64,000 nt of DNA from JAEYFP01 sp964566545 (GCA_964566545.1 CAZMIX010000004.1:48174-112173); one strand, 5' to 3'. Positions 1 to 9,132 are shown, numbered from the stretch's first letter. Notes: generated from the sequence alone by a model not told the origin. Program-made: numbers and translations.

Positions 1-698
1 TGTACTCCATCGGCACCAAGCTTTAAATAATGCTCCATATCCTCTTTATTATAAATCCCTCCGCCTACCACTACAGGAATGTTCTTATCGTATTTTTCTC
101 CCAAGTTCTTTACAAAAGCAATAATTTCGGTGATTTCTTTATCAAAGTCAAGTTCCTCGATCCGCTCTAAATCCTCTGCGGAAAAGCCGAGGTGTCCGCC
201 CGCTTTCGGACCTTCAATTACAACCATGTCAGGAATTTTTCCGTATTTTTTTTCCCACATTCGGCAAATGACATTGGCTGCTTTTAAAGAAGAAACAATG
301 GGCGCAATTTTTGTTTTTGAGTTTTCTACCAAGGAAGGCAAAGCGATTGGAAGACCTGCCCCGGAAACAATTAGATCCACACCGGCATTTACCGCAGCGC
401 GGACATAGTCTTCATAATTTCTGGTTGCAACCATAATATTAACCCCAATGATTCCTCCGTTTGCAAGGGTTCTTGCCTTTTCTATTTGCTCCCCGATCAC
501 TCTTAAGTTAGTTTTGATAGGCGCCTTTTCAAATTCTTCGTCTAAGTAGCCTATTTGAGCCGTGGAGATAATGCCGATTCCCCCGGCAGCTGCAACAGCT
601 CCGGCAAGGCCGGATAAACTGATGCCTACACCCATGCCTCCCTGAACAATAGGAACTCTGGCAATCAATTCACCGAGAATTACAGGTTTTTTTTCCAT
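1..698 (-). CDS. Nitronate monooxygenase family protein (partial, C-terminus off window)
   Basis: Reading the minus strand from the ATG at 698-696 gives an open frame of 232 codons that leaves the window at base 1. It starts MEKKPVILGELIARVPIVQG and continues with a GGMGVG loop, then a TIM-barrel pattern with SGAGLPIALP and a GGHLGF segment. These are typical of the FMN-dependent nitronate monooxygenase / 2-nitropropane dioxygenase group, which is related to enoyl-ACP reductase FabK. A GGAAGGAAA ribosome binding site lies just upstream. It is transcribed away from the M13 peptidase gene. Assignment to nitronate oxidation rather than enoyl-ACP reduction is the less certain part, because the C-terminal third is missing. 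Confidence 0.82.
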   Translation of the reverse strand, partial: MEKKPVILGELIARVPIVQGGMGVGISLSGLAGAVAAAGGIGIISTAQIGYLDEEFEKAPIKTNLRVIGEQIEKARTLANGGIIGVNIMVATRNYEDYVRAAVNAGVDLIVSGAGLPIALPSLVENSKTKIAPIVSSLKAANVICRMWEKKYGKIPDMVVIEGPKAGGHLGFSAEDLERIEELDFDKEITEIIAFVKNLGEKYDKNIPVVVGGGIYNKEDMEHYLKLGADGV

Positions 699-824
699 AG
701 TTAGTTATTTTCCTTCCGTCTCTGTTAAGGTTCAAATTTTCATATGTTTTTTAAGGATACTTTCATATCGATAGTGTTATGCGCATATATTACTCTGACT
801 TTTGATTTCTGTCAAGGTAAGTCA

Positions 825-2876
825 ATGAAAAGAATAGAAGAAATAGTTTTGTCTTTGATACTTTGTTTCTGCATGATGCCGTCTGTTTTTTTTACAGGCT
901 GCAAAACTAATGTGGCGCAGGAGCAAGCAGCGGCGCAAAGTGAAATTGTCACGTTGCTGCCAAAGGAACGGCCAAGACTTGAAGATGATTTTTATGCTTA
1001 TGTGAATTTTGATACAATCCAGCAGGCCAAAATTCCGGCGGGCGAAAAGAGTTGGACGGTTGCTAATGAGATTGATAAGAGGATCGTGAATCAGCTTTCC
1101 TCAATGATGGAAGATGCAATCGCGAGTGAGGAAAGCTGTAAAGAGGGAACGCCTCAGCAGCGAATCGCGGCTCTATACCAATGCGCGATCGATATGGATG
1201 CAAGAAACGATGCCGGTCTTTCAGAAATACAACCGCTCATTAACTCGATTGAAAATGCAAATACGTTGGAAAGCTATCTGTCTGCAATCGGAGCGCTCGA
1301 TCGAGAATATGGCTATTGCAGTCTGATTAATTTTTATATTGGCGCGGATAAAGTAAATTCCGACACGTATTGTCTATATTTGACCGGCGCAGACCTAGGA
1401 CTCGGAAAGGAATATCTTGTTAATGAATCGCTCAGCAGCTATTGGATTCTTTATCAGGCCTATATTAAGCAGCTCTTTTTACTCTATGGAAATTCGGAAG
1501 AAGAAGCAGAATTGAAATCAAGAGAAATTTTTAGATTTCAGCAGGATCTTGCGTATTTTTCGTTGAATGTTGAAGAATCAGGAAATCCGGATGTCATCTA
1601 TAATCCAAAAAATTTAAAGGAGTTTCAGGAACTGCTTTCAGGAATTGATGTGGAAGCAATGCTGAGGGCATTTGGATATTCTCCGGCAGACGGCGTGGAA
1701 AAATGGATTGTCACAGACGTGGAGCAGGTGAGAAAAATTAACACCTATTTGACCGAAAGGCATCTTTCCATATTAAAAGACTTTTCCGTATTTATTTTAT
1801 TAAGAGATTTTGCGCCATATCTGTCGGAGGAATTTTATCGGGCGAACTTAAATTATATAAACGCATTTTATGGCATATGGGAAGAGAAAAGTGATGCACA
1901 GATTGCTTCCGAGTTCGTACAGGGCGTTTTAGGATTTGATTTTGGAAGGCTTTATACAGAAAAATATTTCCCTGATGAAAACAAAGAGGAAATAGAACAA
2001 TTAGTACAGGAAATCATCGAAGTCTATCAGAGAAGAATTGATAAACAAGAATGGATGAGTCAGGAGACAAAGGAGAAAGCAAAGAGGAAGCTGGATACAA
2101 TGAATGTAAAAATAGGATATCCGGATAAGTGGCCTAATTATATGGAACATGTGGTCGTAAGAACCTCAAAGGCGGGCGGCAGCCTTCTGACTAATGTGTT
2201 GGAGTTGAGCCGCATTAACAAACAACATGAATACAGCAGGTTGGGTAATGCGGTTGACAGAAGTGAATGGTTTCTCACGCCGCAAACCGTAAATGCTTAT
2301 TATAACGCATCCATGAACGAGATCGTGTTCCCGGCTGCAATTTTACAGGCACCTTTTTACGATCAGACTGCGGATCGTTCGGCAAATCTCGGCGGAATCG
2401 GCATGGTGATCGGACATGAAATTACCCATGCATTTGATGCGGCCGGCTCCCTTTACGACGAAAATGGAAATTACCATGTCTGGTGGACAGCGGAGGAATA
2501 TCAAAAATTTAATGACCTGAAGCAGAGAATTGTAGATTATTATGATAGTTATGAGTTGACGGAGGGATTATATGTAAATGGGACGCTGACGCTCAGTGAA
2601 AACATTGCGGATCTGGGTGGTCTCGCCTGTATGTGTGAGCTTTGTGGAAATGATCAGGAATCGCTTAAAGTAATGTTTAAAAGCTATGCCGACTGTTGGG
2701 CGCTCAAGCAGACAAAGGATGCCATGCTCCATTATTTAAACAGTGACGTGCATGCTCCGGGAAAAATAAGAGTCAATGCAGTCCTCAGCTCGATGGATGC
2801 TTTTTATGACATCTATGGTATTCGGCCAAAGGACGATATGTATGTTGCGCCTGAAAGCAGAGTCGGGATCTGGTAG
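825..2876 (+). CDS. M13 family (neprilysin/PepO-like) zinc metallopeptidase lipoprotein
   Basis: A 683-residue exported peptidase. The zinc motif HEITH is at about residues 531-535 and the third ligand lies in ENIAD at about 592-596. Both are diagnostic for the M13 gluzincins, as are the NAYYN substrate-binding segment upstream and the C-terminal HAPGK...RVN block. The N-terminus is a lipoprotein signal: MKRIEE, a hydrophobic stretch, then FTGC as lipobox. An upstream ATG at 744 would add 27 residues, but the one at 825 has AAGG seven bases before it and gives a proper signal peptide, so it was chosen. Family members cleave oligopeptides at the cell surface. The gene stands alone between a divergent oxidase and metH. 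Confidence 0.92.
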   Translation: MKRIEEIVLSLILCFCMMPSVFFTGCKTNVAQEQAAAQSEIVTLLPKERPRLEDDFYAYVNFDTIQQAKIPAGEKSWTVANEIDKRIVNQLSSMMEDAIASEESCKEGTPQQRIAALYQCAIDMDARNDAGLSEIQPLINSIENANTLESYLSAIGALDREYGYCSLINFYIGADKVNSDTYCLYLTGADLGLGKEYLVNESLSSYWILYQAYIKQLFLLYGNSEEEAELKSREIFRFQQDLAYFSLNVEESGNPDVIYNPKNLKEFQELLSGIDVEAMLRAFGYSPADGVEKWIVTDVEQVRKINTYLTERHLSILKDFSVFILLRDFAPYLSEEFYRANLNYINAFYGIWEEKSDAQIASEFVQGVLGFDFGRLYTEKYFPDENKEEIEQLVQEIIEVYQRRIDKQEWMSQETKEKAKRKLDTMNVKIGYPDKWPNYMEHVVVRTSKAGGSLLTNVLELSRINKQHEYSRLGNAVDRSEWFLTPQTVNAYYNASMNEIVFPAAILQAPFYDQTADRSANLGGIGMVIGHEITHAFDAAGSLYDENGNYHVWWTAEEYQKFNDLKQRIVDYYDSYELTEGLYVNGTLTLSENIADLGGLACMCELCGNDQESLKVMFKSYADCWALKQTKDAMLHYLNSDVHAPGKIRVNAVLSSMDAFYDIYGIRPKDDMYVAPESRVGIW

Positions 2877-2905
2877 GGCAATCAGTTAAGGCCGTAAGAA
2901 ATTGC

Positions 2906-2934
2906 TTGATAAATAAAGGATATTTCTATATACT
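2906..2934 (+). promoter_or_regulatory. Promoter of the metH-ilv block
   Basis: TTGATA at 2906-2911 and TATACT at 2929-2934 with 17 bases between, about 60 bases before the metH start. Good sigma-A match seen directly; activity inferred. The leader left (about 55 bases) is too short for a T-box, SAM or cobalamin riboswitch. Confidence 0.6.
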
Positions 2935-2996
2935 GTATGTTATTGATAGATTTATTCTATATAGGCGAATCGTTTAAAAGACAGGAATGAAACCGA

Positions 2997-5444
2997 ATGA
3001 CAAAAAATGAATTTAAACAACTGAGCGAAAAAATTATTTATCTGGACGGAGCGACAGGTTCCGTCCTTGTAAAAAGAGGCATGCCTTCCGGCGTTTGCCC
3101 GGAGCTTTGGATTTTGGACAACCCTGAGGTATTGATCGGGCTGCAGGAGGAATATCTTTTAGCGGGAACGAACATCCTGCTTGCTCCGACCTTTACGTCT
3201 AATCGCATTAAGCTTGCCGAATATGGGATTGCTGATAGACTGGAGGAATTAAATAGGAGACTTGTCGAATTGTCGATGACGGCTGTCAGACGGCATAAAG
3301 AAAAGTATCCGGATGCCGTTGCTTTTGTTGCGGCTGATATTACGATGACGGGACAGCAGCTAAAGCCGATGGGATCTCTTGATTTTGAGGAACTTGTCGA
3401 TATTTATAAGGAACAGTTGACATACCTGATCGATGCCGGTGTGGATTTGATTATAATAGAAACAATGATGAGTCTGCAGGAAACGCGGGCGGCATTGCTT
3501 GCCGTAAAGGAGCAATGCGATTTGCCTATCATCGCTTCCCTAACCTATGAAAACGACGGTCGTACTCTTTACGGCACGGACGCGATGACCGCAATTGCTG
3601 TTTTACAGAGTCTTGGCGCGGACGCGGTCGGCACGAATTGCTCTACCGGACCTGATAAAATGCTTTATAATATCAAAAAGATGGCGGAGCTTGGGCGGAT
3701 TCCGATTGTTGCAAAGCCCAATGCCGGTCTGCCACGATTGGCTGAGGATGGCGGCACGGTCTATGATATGACTCCGGAAGTATTTGCCGAAGAAATGCTT
3801 CCCATCATAGAGGCAGGTGCATCGATTATTGGTGGCTGCTGTGGTACGACCCCCGCACATATTAAGGCTCTGTACGAAAAAACGAAGGCATTAAAGCCAA
3901 ACAGATCCATCGTACCAAATTCGATGCGCTATCTTTCGTCTGAAAAGCAGACGGTGATATTTGAGCTGGATTCCCCCTTCATGATTGTCGGAGAACGGAT
4001 CAACCCGACCGGTAAGAAAAAGCTTCAGGAAGGGCTCAGAGAAGGCAGTTTTGAACTTGTCAATGAATTCGCACGGGAGCAGGCGGAAAAGGGTGCGTCG
4101 TTCCTTGACATCAATATGGGCATGAGTGGCATCGATGAAAAAGTCACGATGTTGAAAGCGATTGAGGAAATTACGACAAATGTGCGTCTGCCCCTTGTGA
4201 TTGATTCCAGTCATGTCGATGTGATCGAGCAGGCGCTTAGGCGTTATCCGGGACGTGCCTTGATTAATTCAATTTCAGGCGAAAAAGTGAAGCTTGACCA
4301 ATTAATGCCAATTGCTAAAAAATATGGTGCGATGTTTATTCTGCTTCCCCTTTCCGATGAGGGACTTCCCGAATCACTGGAAGAAAAAAAGGAAATTATA
4401 CATAAAATTTTAGAGCGCGCAAAAGAGCTCGGTATCAGTAACAATGATATTGTTGTAGACGGTCTTGTGGCGACGGTCGGTGCAAATAAGCTTGCGGCAA
4501 TAGAAACGGCAGAGACCATTCGCTATTGCAAGGAGGAGCTTTCTCTTCCTACAATCGTAGGCTTGTCCAATATTTCCTTTGGGCTTCCCGAACGATCTAA
4601 TGTCAATAGCAGCTTTTTGACGATGGCAATTCAGGCAGGCCTGACGATGGCAATTTTAAATCCTTCGCAACAGCAGCTTGTTGCCGGTGCGCTTGCGACC
4701 GATATGCTTTTAAATAAGAAGTCTTCCGATATTCGCTATATCCAATTCATCAATGAGCTGAAAGAGCAGTATCCCAACATGGAAACTGTTTCAAAAGAAG
4801 CTGATTCGACCGAATTGGTTGACAAAATACAGAAGGCTGTGCTGACCGGAAATCAAAAGGCCATCGTCACTTATACGAAGGAGGCGATCAAAGACGGTAA
4901 AGAAGCGAAGAAGCTTCTTGATGAGAGCCTGCTTCCTGCAATTAACGAGGTTGGCCGATTATTTGAAAAAGGAAAATATTTTTTGCCCCAGCTCATCGCG
5001 AGTGCGGAGGCGATGAAGCTCGCGCTTGAATATCTGGAGCCGTTGTTGACAACAACGGGTGCAAATGAGCCGCAGATTACGATTGTCATTGCAACGGTCA
5101 AAGGAGATATTCATGATATCGGTAAAAATTTGGTCGCTTTAATGCTGAAAAACTACGGATTTAAGGTCATCGACCTCGGTAAGGATGTCGCAAAAGAAGA
5201 CATTATCAAGGCCGCAAAGGAGCATGATGCACAGATCATCGCACTATCTGCTCTAATGACGACGACAATGCAGGAAATGCGGCATGTTGTGGAGTTGACA
5301 AAGCAGGAGGGTTTACATGTACAGATTATTATCGGCGGTGCTGTCATTACCCAGGACTATGCGGACGAAATTCACGCAGATGGCTATTCCAAGGATGCGC
5401 AGAATGCGGTGAAATTGACACAGCGGTTGATGAAGTTGTTATAA
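2997..5444 (+). CDS. metH: Cobalamin-dependent methionine synthase, short form without reactivation domain
   Basis: 815 residues holding three of the four MetH modules. The N-terminal homocysteine S-methyltransferase barrel carries the zinc cysteines in GTNCSTG and GGCCGTTP. A pterin-binding methyltetrahydrofolate domain follows (FMIVGERINPTGKKK). The C-terminal cobalamin cap and Rossmann domains have DIHDIG at about 704-709, whose His is the lower cobalt ligand. The protein ends right after the B12 domain, so the roughly 330-residue AdoMet-binding reactivation domain of E. coli MetH is absent, as in many Clostridia. Reactivation must then come from a separate protein, which is not in this window. 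It makes methionine from homocysteine and methyl-tetrahydrofolate in the cytoplasm, and heads the block that continues into the ilv genes. Confidence 0.95.
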   Translation: MTKNEFKQLSEKIIYLDGATGSVLVKRGMPSGVCPELWILDNPEVLIGLQEEYLLAGTNILLAPTFTSNRIKLAEYGIADRLEELNRRLVELSMTAVRRHKEKYPDAVAFVAADITMTGQQLKPMGSLDFEELVDIYKEQLTYLIDAGVDLIIIETMMSLQETRAALLAVKEQCDLPIIASLTYENDGRTLYGTDAMTAIAVLQSLGADAVGTNCSTGPDKMLYNIKKMAELGRIPIVAKPNAGLPRLAEDGGTVYDMTPEVFAEEMLPIIEAGASIIGGCCGTTPAHIKALYEKTKALKPNRSIVPNSMRYLSSEKQTVIFELDSPFMIVGERINPTGKKKLQEGLREGSFELVNEFAREQAEKGASFLDINMGMSGIDEKVTMLKAIEEITTNVRLPLVIDSSHVDVIEQALRRYPGRALINSISGEKVKLDQLMPIAKKYGAMFILLPLSDEGLPESLEEKKEIIHKILERAKELGISNNDIVVDGLVATVGANKLAAIETAETIRYCKEELSLPTIVGLSNISFGLPERSNVNSSFLTMAIQAGLTMAILNPSQQQLVAGALATDMLLNKKSSDIRYIQFINELKEQYPNMETVSKEADSTELVDKIQKAVLTGNQKAIVTYTKEAIKDGKEAKKLLDESLLPAINEVGRLFEKGKYFLPQLIASAEAMKLALEYLEPLLTTTGANEPQITIVIATVKGDIHDIGKNLVALMLKNYGFKVIDLGKDVAKEDIIKAAKEHDAQIIALSALMTTTMQEMRHVVELTKQEGLHVQIIIGGAVITQDYADEIHADGYSKDAQNAVKLTQRLMKLL

Positions 5445-5487
5445 ATGGAGCGCGCGGACAGAAACGATTTTAAGAGGGGAAAACAGT

Positions 5488-6183
5488 ATGAGCAAAAAGT
5501 CGGAAAACATGGAGAATCATGAGAAACAGCAGACATTGGAAGGAAGCAGCGGTTTAAACGCCGGTACTGAGATCGTAAAAAGTCAGGAGATATTGCCGGT
5601 ACAGACCATAGAAGCAGATCCGAAAAGCGTCTGTGAGGTCGTCCGGAAATCCATCAATGCTTCTTCTAAAAAGAAACCAAGCAAAAAGGAGCTGCTGGAA
5701 CTTGATGAAGAACGGCTTGCTTCCGTCCGCGACGCGGATTTAAAAGTCATTGCAGAGCTTTTGCAGGAAATTCGGAATGAGAATTCCCGTGAAATGAAAT
5801 ATGCCAAAACACAGATGCGACTGGCGGTATTTACTTCGTTTACCTCCTTGATTATCATTATTATTGTGGCGATTGGAGTGGCATTTATCGTACCACGAGT
5901 GACGATGCTTGCCAATCAGGCGGATGTCCTCTTTCAGCAGGCAGACGGTCTGATGACGCAGGCGGAAACCGTTATGAACAATATGGAACTGGTGACGACT
6001 CAGCTAGCAAAAGCGGATATTACCGGCATGCTCGAGGACGTGGATTCTTTTGTTGCAACAAGTCAGGAAAGTATGGGTGCGGCAGTGAAAAAGGTGACGG
6101 ATATCGACATTGATTCCCTTAATACGGCGATCAAGGATCTCGGTACGATCGTAGCTCCGCTTGCAAAGCTGCTTGGCAGATAA
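5488..6183 (+). CDS. Unknown single-span membrane protein between metH and ilvB
   Basis: Not recognised. The 231 residues comprise a polar, charged N-terminal part of about 110 residues rich in Lys and Glu, one hydrophobic span at roughly 111-136 (a run of Ile and Val), and a C-terminal part of about 95 residues. That last part is rich in Gln, Ala and Met with heptad-like spacing, suggesting a helical or coiled-coil extracytoplasmic region. The lack of a signal peptide suggests an N-in topology. GAGGGGAAAACAGT precedes the ATG. It lies 43 bases after metH and 32 before ilvB and is probably cotranscribed, but nothing in the sequence ties it to amino acid synthesis. Confidence 0.75.
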   Translation: MSKKSENMENHEKQQTLEGSSGLNAGTEIVKSQEILPVQTIEADPKSVCEVVRKSINASSKKKPSKKELLELDEERLASVRDADLKVIAELLQEIRNENSREMKYAKTQMRLAVFTSFTSLIIIIIVAIGVAFIVPRVTMLANQADVLFQQADGLMTQAETVMNNMELVTTQLAKADITGMLEDVDSFVATSQESMGAAVKKVTDIDIDSLNTAIKDLGTIVAPLAKLLGR

Positions 6184-6215
6184 GCGTTTATTACTTTTAA
6201 GGATAAAGGAAAGGA

Positions 6216-7844
6216 TTGAATAGAATTATGATAGGTGCAGATGCGATGGTAAAATGCCTTGAGCTGGAAGGCATAAAATCAGTTTTTGGCTATCCGGGGG
6301 TGGCAATCTGTCCGTTTTTTAACAGTATTTTAAGTACGGACATCGAGAGTATCCTCGTACGGACGGAACAGAATGCGGCACATGCCGCAAGCGGTTATGC
6401 GCGTGTAACAGGCGGTGTCGGCGTATGTGTGGCGACGTCCGGGCCGGGTGCGACCAATCTCATTACTGGGATTGCGACCGCTTATGCAGACAGCATTCCG
6501 CTTATTTGTATTACAGGACAGGTGAATTCTTCTCTGCTTGGAAGCGATGTGTTTCAGGAGGCGGATATTACCGGTGCGGCAGAATCGTTTGTTAAATATA
6601 GTTATTTGATTAAGGATGCCGAGGATATCCCGCGCATTTTCAAGGAGGCGTTTCATATCGCTTCAACAGGAAGAAAGGGGCCTGTTTTGATTGATGTGCC
6701 GATCGATATCCAGAATATGTCCATCGGTAAATTTAAATATCCGGAAGAAGTTAATTTAAGAACTTATAAGCCAACAGTAAAAGGTCATGCCGTGCAGATT
6801 AAAAAGGTCATCAAGGAGCTTTCCAAGGCGGAGAGACCGATTATCTGCGTAGGCGGCGGTGTGCTGCTCAGCGATGCCAAAAAAGAGCTGCGGGCATTTT
6901 CTAGGGATCATCAGATTCCGATCGTTTCCACAATGATGGGAATCGGAGTAATGCCGACAAATGATCCACTGTATTTTGGCATGGTCGGAAATAACGGCAA
7001 ATCCTACGCAAACATCGCAATGAACGAATCTGATTTACTCATCATGGTTGGTGCCCGTGTGGCTGATCGTGCGGTTTCTCAGCCGGATTTGATTATGGGA
7101 AATAAGGTGCTTGTGCATATTGATGTTGATCCTGCAGAAATCGGAAAAAATATCGGTCCGACGATCCCGCTGGTCGGTGACATCAAACATATTTTTGAAG
7201 ATTTTGAAAAGCAGGAATTGTCCTGTGACTTTTCTTTATGGCTAAATATACTAAACGGATATAAAAATGCAGCACCGGTTAGAAAGCCGTCTGATGCCCG
7301 CTTTGTGGATCCGTCCGTATTCATCCGTATGCTTTCCGAAAAGATGGAGGAGGATGCCATTTATGTGGCGGATGTCGGTCAGAATCAAATGTGGTCCTGC
7401 GGTTATCATATCGTAAAGGAAGGTCAGTTTCTAACCTCGGGCGGCATGGGTACGATGGGTTATTCCATTCCGGCGGCAATGGGCGCGAAAAAAGCTGCGC
7501 CCGGCAAACAGGTAATTGCTGTCTGCGGAGATGGCTCTTTCCAGATGTCCATGATGGAGTTGGCCTCGATGCAGCAGCACCATATTCCATTTAAGATCAT
7601 CGTTTTCCATAACGGCTATTTGGGTCTTGTTCGTGAATATCAGGATCAAACATATAAGGGACATTATTCCGTCGTGGATTTGTCAGGCAGTCCGGATTTT
7701 GGAAAACTCGCATCGGCTTACGACATTCCTTTTTTGAAATTAAGTAATGGAGCAAATATGAAACAAACGATAGAAAGATTTTTGCAAATGGAAGAACCTG
7801 CCTTGATGGAATGCATGATTGATCCCATGGAACCCTCAAGATAA
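6216..7844 (+). CDS. ilvB: Acetolactate synthase, large catalytic subunit
   Basis: A thiamine-diphosphate enzyme condensing two pyruvates, or pyruvate and 2-oxobutyrate, in the first common step of valine, leucine and isoleucine synthesis. The catalytic Glu lies in RTEQNAAHAA near residue 50 (RHEQ in most homologues, so the His is replaced by Thr). TSGPGATN follows, and the cofactor motif runs from GDGSF to NGYLGLVREYQ. At 542 residues it has normal family length. The TTG at 6216 has AAAGGA five bases upstream. An ATG at 6228 would start MIGADAMVKC, closer to typical homologues but with poorer spacing. The regulatory subunit follows. Confidence 0.93.
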   Translation: MNRIMIGADAMVKCLELEGIKSVFGYPGVAICPFFNSILSTDIESILVRTEQNAAHAASGYARVTGGVGVCVATSGPGATNLITGIATAYADSIPLICITGQVNSSLLGSDVFQEADITGAAESFVKYSYLIKDAEDIPRIFKEAFHIASTGRKGPVLIDVPIDIQNMSIGKFKYPEEVNLRTYKPTVKGHAVQIKKVIKELSKAERPIICVGGGVLLSDAKKELRAFSRDHQIPIVSTMMGIGVMPTNDPLYFGMVGNNGKSYANIAMNESDLLIMVGARVADRAVSQPDLIMGNKVLVHIDVDPAEIGKNIGPTIPLVGDIKHIFEDFEKQELSCDFSLWLNILNGYKNAAPVRKPSDARFVDPSVFIRMLSEKMEEDAIYVADVGQNQMWSCGYHIVKEGQFLTSGGMGTMGYSIPAAMGAKKAAPGKQVIAVCGDGSFQMSMMELASMQQHHIPFKIIVFHNGYLGLVREYQDQTYKGHYSVVDLSGSPDFGKLASAYDIPFLKLSNGANMKQTIERFLQMEEPALMECMIDPMEPSR

Positions 7845-7864
7845 ACGGGCTGAAAAACAGGAAG

Positions 7865-7898
7865 AAAGGAGAAGCGGCAAAGCATCTTGTCTTGCCGC
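7865..7898 (+). promoter_or_regulatory. Ribosome binding site followed by a hairpin before the first ilvN
   Basis: AAAGGAG at 7865-7871 is nearly 40 bases from the ATG at 7910, far beyond normal spacing. Between them GCGGCAA (7874-7880) is complementary to TTGCCGC (7892-7898), giving a 7 bp stem with an 11-base loop. Folding it leaves about 13 unpaired bases between binding site and ATG. This may be how the start is used, or a control point; inference. Confidence 0.45.
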
Positions 7899-7909
7899 AA
7901 CAAAATAAA

Positions 7910-8395
7910 ATGAAAAGATTGTATTCCGTTCTTGTTGAAAACCGGTCTGGCGTTCTGATGAAGGTTGCCGGGCTTTTCTCAAGACGCTGCTTCAATATTG
8001 ACAGCCTTGCGGTCGGTGAGACCGATGATCCGAAAGTTTCCTGCATTACGATCGTTTCCTCGGGAGATAAAAGGACACTAGAGCAAATTGAAAAGCAGCT
8101 TAATAAAAAGATCGATGTCATCAAAATTAAAACCTTTGGCGAAGAAGAAAGTGTCAGCCGGGAACTGATGCTTGTCAAGGTGAAATACAACAAAAGCAAT
8201 CGCCGGGAACTGATGGAGATCTGTGAGATTTTAGGCGCGCAGATCGTGGATATGTCCAAAACACTGATGATGATTCAACTTTGTGATACACCCGAGAAGA
8301 CCGCGCTGTTCATTCAGATGCTGGCTTCCATCAGTGTTGTAGAGGTTGCAAGAACCGGCACTCTTGCTCTTCAAAAATGTGCTTTGAGCGACTGA
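7910..8395 (+). CDS. ilvN: Acetolactate synthase regulatory subunit, first (divergent) copy
   Basis: An ACT-domain regulatory subunit (about 161 residues) that activates IlvB and confers feedback inhibition by valine. The N-terminus MKRLYSVLVENRSGVLMKV and the later FSRRCFNIDSLAVG keep the Asn, Gly and Asn positions known to line the valine site in E. coli IlvH. The second half is less conserved than in the next gene, and the tail (LALQKCALSD) is unusual. A TTG at 7892 in frame would add six residues, but homology favours the ATG at 7910. It is a diverged paralogue of the gene at 8570 and is probably cotranscribed with ilvB. Confidence 0.9.
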   Translation: MKRLYSVLVENRSGVLMKVAGLFSRRCFNIDSLAVGETDDPKVSCITIVSSGDKRTLEQIEKQLNKKIDVIKIKTFGEEESVSRELMLVKVKYNKSNRRELMEICEILGAQIVDMSKTLMMIQLCDTPEKTALFIQMLASISVVEVARTGTLALQKCALSD

Positions 8396-8472
8396 AGATT
8401 TATTACTTTCCGGATACTTTCAGCCGGCATTCATAACATGTAGTTATGGAAAATATGAATGTGACACATACA

Positions 8473-8501
8473 TTGACAAGCCCAAAGAATGTTGCTAGAA
8501 T
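8473..8501 (+). promoter_or_regulatory. Internal promoter before second ilvN and ilvC
   Basis: TTGACA at 8473-8478, 17 bases, TAGAAT at 8496-8501: a near-consensus sigma-A promoter about 70 bases before the second ilvN. Just upstream is the palindrome CATAAC-N5-GTTATG (8432-8448), which could be an operator. It would allow ilvN-ilvC expression independent of metH-ilvB. Confidence 0.7.
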
Positions 8502-8569
8502 GGGAAAAGTAGCAGAGATAAGCGACTTTTTGTTAATGAAAAGAACTAAATGGAAAGGCGGTAGTACAC

Positions 8570-9067
8570 ATGCAAAAAGTGTTTCAGTTAATTGTAGACA
8601 ATACATCCGGTGTATTGAGCAGAATATCAGGGCTTTTCAGCCGCAGAGGATATAATATTGAAAGCATTACGGCAGGTGTGACGGCTGATCCAAGATTTAC
8701 CCGTATTACAATTGTGGCAAACGGAGATGAGGATATTCTTGATCAGATTGAAAAGCAGGTCGAGAAACTCGTTGACGTGCGCAGTATCAAGGAACTGATA
8801 CCGGATGATTCCGTTTACCGGGAACTGATCATGGTTAAGGTGCGCGCAAACGCAGAGCAGCGTCCGGGCGTTATCGCTGTATCTGATATTTTTAGAGCGA
8901 AAATCGTGGATGTCGCTCTGGATTCTTTGATCATCGAGTTGACCGGAAATCAGGCTAAGATCGATGCGTTTATTAAGCTATTAGAAGGCTATGAAATACT
9001 GGAGCTTGCAAGAACCGGTATTGCGGGCTTATCAAGAGGCACAGAAGGCGTCATCAATTTTGATTGA
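8570..9067 (+). CDS. ilvN: Acetolactate synthase regulatory subunit, second (canonical) copy
   Basis: 165 residues, the better family match of the two tandem small subunits. An N-terminal ACT domain (FQLIVDNTSGVLSRISGLF, then RRGYNIESITAG) is followed by a conserved C-terminal ACT-like half ending ELARTGIAGLSRG. The valine-site residues (Asn, Gly, Asn) are present. AAAGGCGG precedes the ATG. It has its own promoter, about 66 bases separate it from ilvC, and it likely pairs with the IlvB at 6216. Which small subunit sets valine sensitivity cannot be told from sequence alone. Confidence 0.94.
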   Translation: MQKVFQLIVDNTSGVLSRISGLFSRRGYNIESITAGVTADPRFTRITIVANGDEDILDQIEKQVEKLVDVRSIKELIPDDSVYRELIMVKVRANAEQRPGVIAVSDIFRAKIVDVALDSLIIELTGNQAKIDAFIKLLEGYEILELARTGIAGLSRGTEGVINFD

Positions 9068-9132
9068 TTTGTTAGCTAGAGGGCAAAACCTTTCAGTTAT
9101 AGAAAGAACAAAAATTATAGGAGGAAAGTAAA

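Noticed and set aside
2877..2996. Possible riboswitch (SAM, T-box or cobalamin) before metH
   Set aside because: The leader after the predicted promoter is only about 55 bases and shows no conserved core.
7597..8259. A 220-codon minus-strand frame opposite the ilvB end and first ilvN
   Set aside because: Antisense to two genes with strong family matches.
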